A stretch of DNA of 64,000 bases from Hymenoscyphus infarciens (GCA_001414345.1 LLCB01000053.1:62001-126000); one strand, 5' to 3'; positions 46,931-59,856 are shown, counted from the stretch's first letter. The notes: generated from the letters alone by a model not told the origin. Made by a program: numbers and translations.

Positions 46931-48842
46931 ATGGAGAAGGGATCATATGCTGTCAACGAGTCGCCCGAGTACAATGGCAATAGTAGCCATGGCCATCCGC
47001 AATATGTCGACCCTGCCACCGGGCATGCCTCCAAGACTGCTCGGATAGCGGAAGCTGCCGACATGTATGGAAACATTCAAGAGGCTGAAGAATATGGATA
47101 TGTTACGCGAGGGTATGTATCTGGTACAGCTGGTGAAAGATCGCCCCGAAAAAGCTAACATTGTGGCCAGGCTCAAATCGAGGCACATTCAATTCATCGC
47201 GCTCGGAGGTACCATTGGTACCGGTCTCTTCCTAGGTATTGGAGGTGCTTTCACAACTTCCGGACCTCTCTCTGTCCTCCTCGGTTATACTTTTACTGGT
47301 ATTGCTGTCTTTGCCATGATGCAATGTCTCGGTGAGATGGCAACCTGGTTACCTCTCCCTGGGTCGATTCCTCAGTTCTGCGCCCGTTATTGCGATGATG
47401 CTATGGGATTTGCGGTTGGATGGAACGTAAGTGACCTCTGGGTTGAGTCGCGGGTTTTTCAAGCCAAATGGCAGCTGCTAACAATTGTGCTTTAACAGAC
47501 CTGGTACCAAGCTGCAATCACCCTCTGCGCCGAACTTTCTGCCGCTGCTGTTGTCATTAATTATTGGGAAGGTGCTCAGCATATCAGTGTCGCTGTATGG
47601 ATTACCATCATCACCGTCGTCGTTCTTGGCCTCAATATTTTTGCTGTAGCCATTTATGGTGAAGCGGAATTCGTTTTTGCTAGCGTCAAGATCATCACAA
47701 TTGTTGGTCTCCTGCTAATGGCGTTCATTATCGACCTTGGCGGTGGTCCGAATCATGATCGTCTGGGCTTTCGATTTTGGAAGAACCCAGGTGCTATGAA
47801 AGAGTACGATAGTACAGGACATACCGGTCGATTCTTGGGTCTTTTCAATGTCCTCGTCAATGCCGCTTTCTCGTATGGTGGTGTCGAGATGGTTGCTGTC
47901 GCTGCTGGTGAAGCCGAAAACCCTCGCAAGAATATCCCTAAGGCTGTCCGCAGAGTCTTTTGGCGTATCTTGTTTTTCTACGTCCTCGGCTCCCTTGCCA
48001 TTGGTGTCCTCGTCGCCTCTAACGATGAACATTTGTTGAAGGCTCAAGACGAGGGTGCTGCAGGTGCTGCAGCATCTCCTTGGGTTATCGGAATCCAAAA
48101 CGCTGGTGTCAAGGTACTTCCATCCATCATCAACGCCGTCATCTTGACTTCTGCCTCCTCATCCGCCAACGCCTTCTTGTACACCGGATCTCGTTATCTC
48201 TTTGCGCTCGCGCAGAACAAACAAGCGCCACGATTCTTACTCCGCTGCAGCAAGTCCGGTGTTCCATACTGGTGTGTTCTGATCACTTGGTCGATTTCTC
48301 TCCTCACCTACCTCTCCGTCGGAAAGGGTGGTGCTGAGAAAGCATTTGGCTGGTTCCAGAACTTGACAACAGTTGCTTCCTTGTTTACTTGGTGCTCGAT
48401 TTGTATTGCGTACCTTCAATTCCACAAGGCCCTCAAAGCCCAAGGAATCGATCGCAACACTCTCGTGTTCAAGAGTGTATTCCAACCATACACTGCCTGG
48501 TTCGCTCTCATTTACTTTACCGTCATTATTCTCTTCTCTGGCTTCGATGTGTTCGTTGGAGAGAATCATTCTCACTGGACTGTTGATCGTAAGTTTGAAT
48601 CCGCCCCACCAGTCCTCAAAACTCCATGCTAATCAATAACAGAGTTCCTTGCGTCGTATATTGGTATCCCGATTTATTTTGCGCTGTACATCTTCTGGAA
48701 GGTCTTCAAGCGAACGAAATGGGTCAGCCCAGCCTATGCTGATATTCAAACCGGAAAGGCAGCGCTGGATGCTGAGGACGGACAATGGCCGGAACAACAT
48801 CCACGCAACATTTTCGAGAGGATTTGGTTCTGGATCGCATAG
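46931..48842 (+). CDS. Amino-acid permease (YAT/APC family)
   Basis: Four exons: 46931..47112, 47171..47426, 47499..48588, 48643..48842; 575 aa. After a ~60-residue hydrophilic N-terminus comes the family start LKSRHIQFIALGGTIGTGLF, the first membrane helix with the substrate-binding GTIGTG loop. GPLSVLLGYTFTG, GEMATWLPLPGSIPQFCARY, SYGGVEMVAVAAGEAENPRK and further helices complete the usual 12-helix proton-coupled amino-acid permease of the plasma membrane. The splice junctions fall inside conserved text (R-G-LKSR, GWN-TWYQAA, VD-Q-FLASYIG), which supports each intron. The C-terminal tail is short and ends NIFERIWFWIA, a typical permease tail. Substrate range cannot be read from sequence; proline or general amino-acid carriers are the nearest yeast types. 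Confidence 0.92.
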
Positions 48843-49676
48843 AGGGTGCGAGGAAGGGCATTTGCCATGCTTTGTACGTAAGGCTGTTAATGGGCGGTAG
48901 AGTTGGGAGGCTTTGAATTAAGATATCCAGGCACGTAGCTAAGACGTACTCTTAGAATTTCAATTTCGAAAGGAAAAAACAAGTCTGGTGAGACCATGAA
49001 GCGACCATTTTCATCCTGAGTTGAGATGTTAGCTAACGACTTCTTTGCTGAGAAATATTACCTTTCGGCTTTCTTCTCCAAACGTTTGCAAGTGGTTTGG
49101 CCCGTCACTCTGCCAGAAGCGTCCGTCGGAATACATTATGGGTGCGCAAGTTGCAAACCCTCATACGATGTAGATCAACGTGCTTTGGCGTAGTGAGATG
49201 GTATTTGGTCTCTGACTTTTGAAAAGAAAAATTTGTGTCAAATTGGATTGGTGATCGCGCCTTTTGAAAGACAGATCACGTGAGTGACAAATCTCCCAAG
49301 ACAGCACACCAGGGGCGCAGGAATTATAACTGTAGAATTCCTTTGCGCTGCTTGCCCGATTGTTTGATTAAGACTGGGGAAATGAATCTAATTGTCCCAA
49401 ACGACTAGCACAATTATATTTATATTTACTTTATTCTCCTAGAATTTTTGGACAATTGTAGGAAGGGAAAGCGCGAGGGGGCTACTCGTACGGTCACGAA
49501 TTCCTGCAACCCCTAGTGGTACGCTGGAAGAAAATGATGAAAGAAAGGTTTGCCAAATTAGTTGGCAAAATAAAAGACGAGTTGGCGTAATGCCGCCAAC
49601 TCTTACTGTCAAAAAAGTGGTACAACTATCATACAGCAAGCACACTTCAATATCAGTTGGAAGTGACACAAGGACC
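48843..49676. other. Convergent 3' regions of the permease and endonuclease genes
   Basis: Non-coding spacer between two stop codons facing each other; both trailers should lie here. No other feature seen. Confidence 0.5.
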
Positions 49677-50951
49677 TCACAGCTCCTCCTCGGTCTCGAC
49701 TAATCCTTCATCAGGCAGCGGAACGCCATCAACTGAGACTTTGAAATCTTGACCAGCATTTACTGGAAAGTATTTTGAGACTTCCTCGACTTTAATAGTT
49801 TCCTCCTTTGCAAGAAGATTCCCATCCTTATCCTTCTTAATCATCGCCTCTCTCGTCTTTCTCCCAGCAGTAACCTTGCCTCGTTCTGCGGCTTTGCATA
49901 ATCCATTCAGGCCCAGTGTGCAATCGCCACACTTTCGTCCCACGGGTAAACAAACTTTCTGCCCAAAGCCAACCAGTAACCAGTTTATCTCATGCCACAA
50001 CTCCTTTGGAAGCCAAGCTTGCAATGCTAAACGTGTTTCTTCCGGTCCTTTCGTCTTGTGCCAACCCCAGAGATTGGTAATTCGATGGACATGTACGTCG
50101 ACGCCAATACCCTCTGTCCGACCCCAAGCACCACTAAGACAAAGATATCCCATTTTGGGACCAACCCCAGGAAGAGATATCAAACCTTCAATCGTGTCTG
50201 GAATGTCTCCATTAAATTTGTCTCTCAAAATCTCGGCTGTAGCTTTGATATATTTCGTCTTGTTGTTGTGAAATCCAACGACCCAAATCAACTCATTCAA
50301 GAGCTTCGGATCCACAGCAAGTATATTTTCGAGGTTCAGCCCAACTGGCTCTCCCTCTTTCCACGAGGGTAATTCCGTTTGTAATCGAGCCATAGCGACA
50401 GCATTTGTAGTATCTTTCGTCTGCGATGATAGCATCAGGGCGATGAGCGTTTGGAATCGTTTGATTTTGGGAGTAACGTCGTCCTGCCCCAGTCTTTCGC
50501 ATCCCATCGTGTCGACTGCAGCTTTCGAAGCAGGTCCCGATATCCTCATCTCTTTCACGGCAGCGTAGACTTCCTCCCAATCATTTGGAGGATGTATTTC
50601 AACCTCGCCCTCCTCGTTCTTCACTTGTCGTGCGGGCTTTCGAGTCTTGCGCTCCTTTTTAACAGGCGAGAAAGTGACATTGTCTTCGACTTCCTCCTTC
50701 ACAGCGATGGTTGTCTTGCCGGGAGACTGCTTGATTGGCGTCCGCGTTGCTTCGCGTTTTCGTTTTCGAGAAGGGACAATATCTTCAATGTCTGCTATCT
50801 CCACATCATCGTCTTCTTCTTTCACTTCACCCTTGGCTGGGTTGTGCGCAAATCTTGCTACCGAGGGTCGTGTACTTCGTCGAATTCCAGGTGATGCAGT
50901 TGTCGCATTCAGCAGTTTGGTGGACTCCTTGGAGATCTTGGATGTCCGCAT
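49677..50951 (-). CDS. NTH1: Endonuclease III-type DNA glycosylase/AP lyase
   Basis: Single exon, 424 aa, from ATG at 50951. A basic, acidic-patched N-terminal ~120 residues carries likely nuclear signals (PSRKRKREA). The glycosylase core runs from about 130: MLSSQTKDTTNAVAMARL, VGFHNNKTKYI, the helix-hairpin-helix LPGVGPKMG with the catalytic lysine (~265), then GVDVHVHRITNLWGW with the catalytic aspartate (~285). The [4Fe-4S] ligands are present near 334-352 as C-x6-C-x2-C-x7-C (CLPVGRKCGDC, then a last Cys in NGLCKAA), one more typical of Ntg2 and Nth1 than of cluster-less Ntg1. It removes oxidised pyrimidines and cuts abasic sites in base-excision repair, in nucleus and possibly mitochondria. 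The C-terminal ~70 residues are an acidic extension. Head-to-head with the polyamine oxidase gene. Confidence 0.95.
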   Translation of the reverse strand: MRTSKISKESTKLLNATTASPGIRRSTRPSVARFAHNPAKGEVKEEDDDVEIADIEDIVPSRKRKREATRTPIKQSPGKTTIAVKEEVEDNVTFSPVKKERKTRKPARQVKNEEGEVEIHPPNDWEEVYAAVKEMRISGPASKAAVDTMGCERLGQDDVTPKIKRFQTLIALMLSSQTKDTTNAVAMARLQTELPSWKEGEPVGLNLENILAVDPKLLNELIWVVGFHNNKTKYIKATAEILRDKFNGDIPDTIEGLISLPGVGPKMGYLCLSGAWGRTEGIGVDVHVHRITNLWGWHKTKGPEETRLALQAWLPKELWHEINWLLVGFGQKVCLPVGRKCGDCTLGLNGLCKAAERGKVTAGRKTREAMIKKDKDGNLLAKEETIKVEEVSKYFPVNAGQDFKVSVDGVPLPDEGLVETEEEL

Positions 50952-51786
50952 TTTGGTCCTTCCCCCAACGCAAGATGCCGAGTGGCGGTCAGAGTCAGTG
51001 TTGGTTTCATTTCCTCGGTGGTGGAAGTGAATTGCTGTATTTCCCCTGAGCTCCGCTTGGCCTCCTAGACCTCCTCGTCATTGACTTCTGCGGGATAAAC
51101 CTCGGGGAATTACCTTTAGCAACATCTCAAGTCACCACATCTCTTTTGGTAGTCACCAGGGCAGTCCTCGGCTTAACCTTAACAGAAAGGTCACCAGACT
51201 CTGATGCATACTGTTGTGCCTGCGTTTTGGCCGTTTCTCAGAATGTACGTGGTTTTTACCTTTGTCTCATCATGTTTCTGTCACTGGCTTGAGGTTGAGG
51301 TTGAGGTTGAGGTTTTGACAGCCTCGTTCGAATGTTTTCTATCATCTAATAAGCTCATCCTGACGAGGGCTGTCGTGGTCAGGAATCATTGATATACAGC
51401 CGTCCCTACTTGAGCAAGATAGGGGCATCGTTCTCGACCAACTCCTACTTGATCAAAGTCCATTCCAAGTCTACGAAGTCGAAGTCGAAGTCACTAAGCC
51501 ACTGGGAAATACGAAGACCTACATCGCTCCTTCCACGTTCAGAGATATCTTCGTACCTACCTGGTTTACTTCTTTCTGGCCTCAAAAGGCAAGCGCACGT
51601 CACACATGGGACCCGGGTGAACTCATGTTGTGAATGAACCAGACTTCATCTTGTTACACACTCTCCAAATTTTTCTTCAAACACTTGTTATCCAACTTCC
51701 TAGAATTTTCTTCGTTTCTGCTCTCCAAAAACCCTAGACTTCACTTTTAAGAATTTGTTTTCTGTCATACTTTCTTTCTCCCAGTC
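50952..51786. other. Divergent promoter between the endonuclease and polyamine oxidase genes
   Basis: Non-coding 0.8-kb spacer with a (GAGGTT)4 tract at 51291-51314 and a strong pyrimidine tract followed by CAG just before 51785, which could be a splice acceptor of an upstream leader exon. Confidence 0.5.
51291..51314. repeat. GAGGTT hexanucleotide repeat
   Basis: Four consecutive units in the spacer between two divergent genes. Confidence 0.9.
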
Positions 51787-53989
51787 ATGGACGCATACAG
51801 CATCTCACACACTACAAGATCCCGAAGAGGCACATCTCGGATATACCAAGATCTCGCCGCTTGTCGAACATCAACTAGTAGAGCATATTCCGACGGGAGA
51901 ATACAACAACTCATTATGGATAGCTCGCAAAAGGTTCGTGGGTTTTTTTTGGGAATTTCATCATGGTTCAGCACGTTTCTCCTGCATACTGCATTCGTTT
52001 CCCCGGGAGTGCGGGAATCACCCAAGCTGCCCCTCTCCCACTATATCTGGAAATGGGGATGTACCGTCTTTTGTCGAAGGGGGCATAAACTCGGGCGTTT
52101 GGCGTCTCAAGTATGTTTACTGACATCCCAAATTAGCTTCGTATATCAAATCCTGCGAGGCAACCCAGAATAGGAATCGTCGGGGCAGGTATAGCCGGAC
52201 TTCGATGCGCCGATATATTAATTCAACACGGGTTCGACGTCACAATCCTCGAAGCCAGGGATAGAATAGGCGGACGAGCGCATCAAGCCACATTACCATC
52301 AGGACATCTTGTGGATCTAGGTCCAAATTGGATACATGGAACGGAACATAATCCAATTTTAGATTTGGCGAAACAAACGAATACTCCAACCCATACTTGG
52401 GATGCGAGTTCGCATGTCTTTGGTGAGGATGGAAAGCTTCTGAAAGAAGGACCTTCCTTGATGGAAGCTATGTGGAACATTGTTGTACATGGATTTAAGC
52501 ACTCCGCTAAAAACACGTCCACGATCGATCCCGAAGCGAGTCTGCACGATTTCTTTTCGAAAAAAGTGCTGGAATTTCATCCTGGACCCGGCGAAGCAGA
52601 GTTGAGACGAAAGGTTGTGATGCAGATGTCGGAATTGTGGGGTGCTTTTGTTGGAAGTCCTGTTAAGACACAGAGTTTGAAGTTCTTCTGGTTAGAAGAA
52701 TGTCTTGATGGAGGTGAGTCGTCTTTTACTTTCGAGGAGGCCCTCCTGTTCTTGCTCTTGCTCTAAAGAGAAACACTTTCATCTATTACCACAACTTCAC
52801 GTCTGTGGCCCTGGTGATAAATCACATGGTTGGTTGCAAGCGCTGCAGGGATTGCAGCAAAACCCCAGTCAAAGGTGGAATTACTATATTTTCACTATGT
52901 CATCAAGTGGAAACAATAGCCAAAAAGTGGAAATTGACACTAACTCTGAGCAGAAAACCTATTCTGTGCGGGGACCTACAAAAATATCATCAATCTGATA
53001 GCGGAACCGGCCAAGAAAGGAGCAGAAATCAAACTCTCAACAAAAGTAGACTGTGTCAGAGCAGATACTGAAAATGTAAAACTCTGCACAGAAACCGGAC
53101 TCGGACTCGAATTCGACGAAGTTGTTATAACGAACCCTCTTGGTTGGCTCAAGAACAACAAGCATGTCTTTCAACCACCCCTTCCCGCAAGGTTCTCCCA
53201 AGCTATTGATTCCATAGGTTATGGTTCACTGGAAAAGGTCAGTTTCATATCTACACTACACTCGAGTAGTTATTCATACTCACAAATGCATAGGTGTACA
53301 TCACTTTTCCCAAAGCATTTTGGTTGAAAGAAGGTGTGCCAGATGCAGATCAATTTACTGGCTTCACACAATGGCTCTCCCCATCCTACGCAGCAGACAC
53401 AAACCCCGAACTCTGGAGTCAAGAAGCCGTCGACCTCTCCACCCTTCCCGAATCCTGTAATCACCCAACAATCCTCTACTACATGTACGGTACACAATCC
53501 CTAGCTCTCTCCAACACCCTCTCATCCTTTCCGACGGAAGAAGAAAAACAAGCATACCTCGCAAAATTCTTCAAACCATATTACTCTCGTCTCCCCTCCT
53601 ACTCTGAATTCTCCCCGGACTGTATCCCGATTTCTTGCCTTTTTACCGACTGGGTCAAAGATGAATTTGCCGGATATGGAAGCTACTCTACCTTTCGTAC
53701 GGGCTTGAAAGAAGGGGATAAGGATATTGAAATTTTGAGGGAGGGATTGATTGGCAGGAGTCTATGGTTTGCGGGGGAACATACGGCGCCTTTTGTTGCG
53801 CTTGGGACGGTAACGGGGGCTTACTGGAGTGGGGAGGCCGTGGGGAAGAGGATCGCTGAGGCGTGGGGTATGGTGGGAAGGGAAAAGGGGAGGACGGGGA
53901 GTATTCCTAATCCAGAGGAGTTGCAGGAGGAGAGGGGGGTTAAGGAGGTTAATTTTAGGGGGTTTGCTGATGCTGCTTTGGAGAATTGA
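51787..53989 (+). CDS. FAD-dependent polyamine oxidase
   Basis: Certain exons: 52169..52713, 52954..53237 and 53294..53989 (introns 240 and 56 bp, canonical, with CTAAC branch in the first). They encode GIVGAGIAGLRCADIL (FAD-binding GxGxxG), VTILEARDRIGGRAHQ, DLGPNWIHGTEHN, NLFCAGTYKNIINLIAEPAK, DEVVITNPLGWL and the C-terminal FAD motif SLWFAGEHTAPFVALGTVTG. This is the Fms1/polyamine-oxidase type of amine oxidase, which oxidises spermine or acetylated polyamines and releases H2O2. No C-terminal peroxisomal signal (ends AALEN). The 5' end is unresolved. A GTATGT donor at 52111 and CAG acceptor at 52167-52168 join frame 2, open since 51704 but without ATG, to the core. ATGs at 51787 and 51917 are in another frame and would need a different acceptor, for example at 52136. 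Confidence 0.88.
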
Positions 53990-56900
53990 GGGGGGTAGAT
54001 GCTGGTTTTCATCGTGCAAAGAAATTGTGAAGTTATGCTAGTTGAGAGTGTGTGAGAGAGACTGGGAGACTGAGATTATAGAAGTCAGTGAGAATACAAA
54101 ATGCAGGATATGATAGATTGTTTTTTGTAACCTTGTTGGTGTTGGCCGTCCAGAAAAATGGCTCAAGCCTATGCCTGAATATGGAAAGGAAGTATGTAAA
54201 TAGAAGGCTTGCTTACCTTCTAAAGAACTTCAGCCCTCTTGGTTGCATCTCGAGACTGCTATAATAATTCACTCCTCGAGAAGGTATTAAAGATTCTTTA
54301 TCGGGGAAGGGTACACTCACAATTCGGGGTCAAAAATCTACGAACTCCATAGGTGGTCTCTAGACTTTATTTCACGAGATTTGTTAAGCGAGAATACCTA
54401 ATCTTTTACTAGAGGATATTCCTCACATATCGACTAAACAAAATCTACCAACTACTTTTTGTTCGTTGTCCACCTGCAACAAACAATAAGAGGCGCATTC
54501 GCCAGGTGAAATCTGGCAATCATTGAATTCTTTGCTCTCTCAAACCTTCTCGAAGGCTTCTATGTGTTTCAATATTCAGTGGAACGTACTTGCAGGTTAC
54601 TGATAGAAAGGTGATAGATATACAGTAGCGGAGACATCCAATTACACCACTATTGCCCCGCCATTACAAAAACCCCAAAACCTAGGAAAGGGGTTGGTTC
54701 TACTCGCTTAGTTGTGGGTGACCTTGATAAGACAGCTAGAGGAGAGTCTACTACAACACAAATGTCAACTTCTAGCTAGACGCTGTCAACTGCCTTGTAA
54801 ACCACAAACTGCCATGCTTCCCATACCGATTCTTCTAGCCTCGAAAGACCCTGTCTTCACACAGCCTCAATTGTAGCCTGGTTCGGCATTTGTTATCAAT
54901 CGGCTACAAGATGGCAGGCCGAATAACTTTGCATTTTACTCTTTTTTAGTTAAGTTGGGGCTTCTAGAGTTTCCACACGTCCAAGTAGAGTCATTGAGTT
55001 TAACGATCTTGCTAAACCATGGGAAGGCATAAATATTTACATTGTGAGCCAGCGGTGAAGTATATACACATATACCCAATTACTCTTTTTGCTCACCTGT
55101 GATGACGGGAAGAATAATCTAGAAATATGAAAAGATGTGTTTCACTCCAGAAAGTCAGGAAGTGGGCACAGTCTAGAACAACAAGTTCTAAAAAAGGCAG
55201 ATCATTACTTCGATAAGGTAACTGCATATGTCACTTAAGGTAAAGAAAAAGAAGTTATAAAAGCTACCGTCCCGGCAACAGGTAAGAGAAGTGAGCATTG
55301 CTCTGTGGACGTCCCCTTTATTAGTACTCGAGTGATCAAGAGAATTTAGGAGAATCAAGAAGCTCGCTTTTTAAATGTCTCAAACAATATAATTTATTCT
55401 AAGCCGTTTTGTTCAAACAAAAATAAGGTGGATATTTGCAGAGTAATGCACACGTCTCCTACACGTTCTTAAACATAAAAATCAACTCAAATGAGATGAC
55501 GAAATACGGGTTAAATTAAACCAAAGAAGGAAGAGGAAGAGAGATAAATACGGAACAGCCATGAGATTCAACCTTTTCTCGAATAGAGGAAAAATTCCGG
55601 AGCTCAGGAAGAAGCTGGACGATAACAGGGTACAAAATTCCATCAACAATAAATAGCTAGAGCAAAGAAATTTCACCTTGAAAGAAGTCAAGGCTGATCT
55701 AAGATGATACAAGCTTCACCGCAACGAGAGTTACCGTCAGAGAGTTATTTGGGAATGTATAACTAAACCAACAGGTTGACCAAGCCATAGCAGTCGCTTC
55801 GAGTTGTCCGCAGCAGTAGCTGCCCAAGTCTTGGAAGCCGAAAAGAGGAACAAACGTCACTTTTGTTCAAGTCGCGACAACGATTAGAAGTTGAAAGTTC
55901 CTCGAAAAGGAAGTGGTGTTTAAGAGCATTACTTACAAGTCGAAAGTTGGTCACATCTCTAATTCTAAAAAACAAAGATCTCTGTCGAAGCTTATAAACT
56001 ACTGTCAAAACTCTCCTCTAAACTCGGCACGAAATCCAGCTTAACAAGTTTTACCCTAGTTAAAGCAAAATATAAAAATATAGTATGGAGTCTTGAACTT
56101 CTCGAAGAGTATTTGGGGTTTCCCTATGAACTGCTCGCTCTCTACCAATTCAATTGCCCTAGTGTCCTTCAGATTTCTGAGTATAGTGAGAAGAGAAGAG
56201 GAGGGTTTATATCTTTGCAAGTCCAAAACTACTGTAACTCTAAGGCAACCCTCAATTCTGGGATACCTAAAGAAATTATCAGCAGTTCAAAGTACACCAG
56301 ACAAACAAAGTCATTTTCAAAGTCTCTGTTTTGTGTTCCTACACTGGAGTAGTTAGCCGTGGTGGTCCTGATCTCGTGAAATCCACATCAAGGATGTTGA
56401 GTGGTTGATTGGGAAACTGGACCCCTTCTATTTTGCGTGATGGATGGTGGAGATGAATGAGCAGAGACTTGATAAATTCGAGGAAGGTACGCTAGACTTG
56501 AAGGCTGTCAACTTCCCCTTCACATCTTTATAACATTCATAAAACAACGCTAGATGAGGGATGGAAGGGAAGATATCAGTCACGGTGAAAGTTTAGCATT
56601 TTTCGGTCAGTAACTAACTGTCAACCCAAGCTAGCTCTATCTTCAAATTTCAAACTCCGAGTGAAGGACAAAGATTCTGCCGTCAATACCTAGACTACCT
56701 TCGAATTCCTCCTCAAAATTCGACACCGTTTTTAGCCTAAAACCCTTACCCCAAGTTTTATGATTCCAGTCATGCAACTTAGTGTTTCTCTGCCACCTTA
56801 GCCGAACTCAAATCGTAACCCGGCGATAACCCTTCATATCAACTCGATCCAGGCAAGCCAACCAATTTGGAGCGGCAAAGGATGCCTGTTGATTTTCTAC

Positions 56901-57159
56901 TGTAACCAAGAGTTCTAGTTTGCTCCTTGACCTGATCGATATCAACATAGAAGTACAAGTTTTCCTTCACATTTTGCCCACTCTCCACCAATAGTATGAG
57001 TAAGATTTATAAATAACTCCAAATAGCCGTCTAAATGAAAAGAAAGAAAAGATATGATAATATCCTTATGGAAACCGTTAAGTATCGAAAGTTTCATTCT
57101 TGAAGGAGGGCATTAAAAGGCACAGCTCTTCAAGAGAGTGACGATGAGGCGTTCTAGTA
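53990..57159. other. Long stretch without a gene
   Basis: About 3.2 kb of normal to slightly AT-rich sequence. Only short overlapping frames (under 90 codons) without domains, and no paired repeats seen. The first ~150 bp are the polyamine oxidase trailer. Confidence 0.5.
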
Positions 57160-57471
57160 TACTTTATTCTATAATTGACCATGGTATCTTGTCTAGATAT
57201 ACTCTAAACTCTCTATAATTAACCTCCCTAATTTCTTCAAACAACCCAAGTCTTTTAAACTCTCTAGGAAGTTTACATTTTAAGTCACTATTACTTAGAT
57301 AAGCACCGAATACTTTACACTTTAAAATCAGGTTAAGACTTTATTTAAGCAACCTAATTAAATTAAATAGTCTCTAATAATTTAGTTTAAAAGCATAGCG
57401 TACTGGACTCACTACCTAATACTATAATGTAGAAATGTAATTGGTCAATTCCACAATTGGTAAATAAAACA
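57160..57471. mobile_element. 312-bp miniature inverted-repeat element, family A copy 2
   Basis: Homologous along its length to 42531-42835 (shared text such as AAGTCTTyTAAA and CTAATACTATAATG-type sequence near the right end). Left tip TACTTTATT; the right tip has decayed to ...TAAATAAAACA. The left arm lacks about 8 bp compared with the right. Confidence 0.6.
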
Positions 57472-58749
57472 CAACAGTTAGAAAACAAAGTATCGCTCAA
57501 ACCCAGGTAACTAACATAATGAGCACAAGAGTAGCAACTGCATGGACTTGGATGAGAATTTTGAGGATGACGATAATTATTTGGATGAGGAAAAGGACTA
57601 GGTTAAAAAGAGGCGAAGAACGGAAAAGAAGTAAAAAGGTAAGAGTTTCCTCTCGAGGAACCAACTTATTTTTAACTGATCATGTGCTTTAGTTTCATAA
57701 CAGAGTCCATTTCTGACGTCTAGATGTATCAAGACCATATCTTAAGTAACTACGTGAGAAGAATGTGTTTACTGACCCAGAGACAGCTCCAAGTATGCTC
57801 CAAGTATACCCCTCTACCCCTCTACCCCTACCAACTTCTTGCGCAGGGAAGTGTGCGGAGTGCCAGCTGAAGGACTAGGGGGTAATTACTGTCAAAAACC
57901 AAATCACCGTCGAATCACTCCTGAAAATTCGCCAAAAACTTTGGCCTAAGAAAGAACCTGTCACTCAACTCCCAATATCTCCTTGCACTTAAAAAAGAGA
58001 GAGCCATGAAATAATCTTATGATACACTATAATTAAAGGTTCTTTCGACCGAGCAACGCCCAGCCAGGATGGCCAGAATTTGACCTTTTACTGCTTTAGC
58101 GTGGGTAAAGGCGGACGGAGAGCGAGAGATTTTCTCTTTTCTTGAAGCTAAAAGTTGATGGGGCCATTCCTCCTGAACATTTTCGCGAACAGCCTTCAAC
58201 TCTAGGAGAAGAACAGGCACCTTGAATTGATGAACCATGACCATAGAGAATGGACATGGTGGACATAACACTTCGCTGCTTAAGCGAGCGCGGTACGATA
58301 AAAAAAATACTCAACGGAAAGAACAAACCACAGACCTGAACTCAACAACAAAGACTGATCACAGAAGGCTGTTGCACTATTTAGCTTGTACCAGAAACAT
58401 GATTGATAGAAGCATGCGGTATGTAAGAATTGCCAACTTCTATTGAAGACTGGGCCGAGCATTGCCCAGTAAAACGTTAAATCAAATGCAGCTATATCTT
58501 GACTCTTACTGACCTGGACTACAATCATCCCCCCCCCCCTCTCTCTTGTTTTGCTTTCGAATGTTAAGGAGAGATCCGACAATTGGTTATATTTCTACAG
58601 CAAATCCCACGTTTGCAGAGTCCAAATGAATGTCCGAGTAACTTGCGGGATTCAAGTTTTCAAGAACAAGAAAGTGCACCTACGCCATCTTCCAAGGGCT
58701 AGGCGAACGCGAGGCTAGGATTATTGTTTATGTCCAAGGAATGGCTTTT
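57472..58749. other. Intergenic, no gene seen
   Basis: Normal composition with short frames only. Contains a run of about ten C near 58530. Confidence 0.5.
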
Positions 58750-59492
58750 TTATTATTATTCACTTGCTGCATATTTGTTGAAGGTGTGAAAGACAGAGAG
58801 GCTTTATACTCTCGTATGTTAAACATCACAGTATATACTCCCTGTAATACGCTATAATATTGTCTCTCTAGCCTCCTAGATGATGTACCTATATAAGAAG
58901 GGGAGTATCCTCTTAAGAGAGACTCCTTAAGTAATATAATATAGGTTCTACTTACTATACCGTTTAATAGGTTATAAGCCTAGAATTCCGTACTAACTTT
59001 TAAAGATAAGCTAAGTCCTTAATAAGCTAAGAAGTAGAACTCACTAACGCTTTATAGTATATATATTATAGAGATACTAAGGAAATAATTCTAAGTAGCT
59101 CTAATCTTATACTATAATAAAGAAAGATAGCATAGGTCTTAAGTATAAAGATCCTACTAAAATAAAAATATAAAGATAAAGTTAAGACGTCTAAGTATAC
59201 TCTAAACCTTAAAACCTTATACCTAATATCTCTAAAAAATTTAGTAATATTACTTCTTAATATACTAACCTTCTACTTTATTACTAAAAAGTCTCTTTAC
59301 TAGACTACTTAAATCTAATTTTAATTTACTACTATAAGACGATATCCTTCTCTATTCTAAAAGAGAATAAGTAAGACCTCGCCTCTAGTATCGCGTACCC
59401 CTTTTAAACCTTTTTATAAGAACTATTTACTAACTTTCTTCTACTCTTTTTCTAAGAAAGCTTTTCTAAAGGTATTAATAATATATCTATTC
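58750..59492 (+). mobile_element. Left part of RIP-damaged host retrotransposon
   Basis: AT-rich, open-frame-free sequence ending exactly at the insertion point of the 2.9-kb LTR element; the last 5 bases (TATTC) recur at 62421-62425. By that logic it is continuous with the copia Gag-protease sequence from 62421 on. A TATATAAG-like box near 58890 and a preceding TGTTAAACATCAC could belong to its 5' LTR, but I found no partner copy in the window. Confidence 0.45.
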
Positions 59493-59844
59493 TGTAACGG
59501 CACAAAATACACACAACTACAGAAGAGGCATATGGGAGTGCGTTTGGCAGAATGACGTATGTAAATACTAGGCTCTAATACGGAAGAAAAGGCTAAACTG
59601 GCCTTTTCTGACTCTAGGAGAGTAGGCTGCTATATACAAGAGGTTCGGACGACAAAAAGGGGTACGAAACCGAACAACGACATACGTCGGCTAATACAAA
59701 AGCCCGAACCCTACGAAGTACGTCCGAAAGTCCGGACGTACGTAACCTTCCTAAATTAGACAATGCAAAACAACAACTACCGAAACCTTGTATGTACGGC
59801 ATATGCCATGTAATCTCGGCTGTACAGGACGGCATGCCGTCACA
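59493..59844 (-). repeat. 3' LTR of the 2.9-kb element (nearly undamaged)
   Basis: 352 bp, ungapped alignment to 62069-62420. All 28 differences I count are G or C here and A or T in the other copy. Confidence 0.9.
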
Positions 59845-59856
59845 TCCCCCTCCCTT
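59845..59856 (-). other. Polypurine tract
   Basis: On the minus strand AAGGGAGGGGGA abuts the LTR, the position at which plus-strand DNA synthesis is primed in LTR elements. It sets the orientation. Confidence 0.65.
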
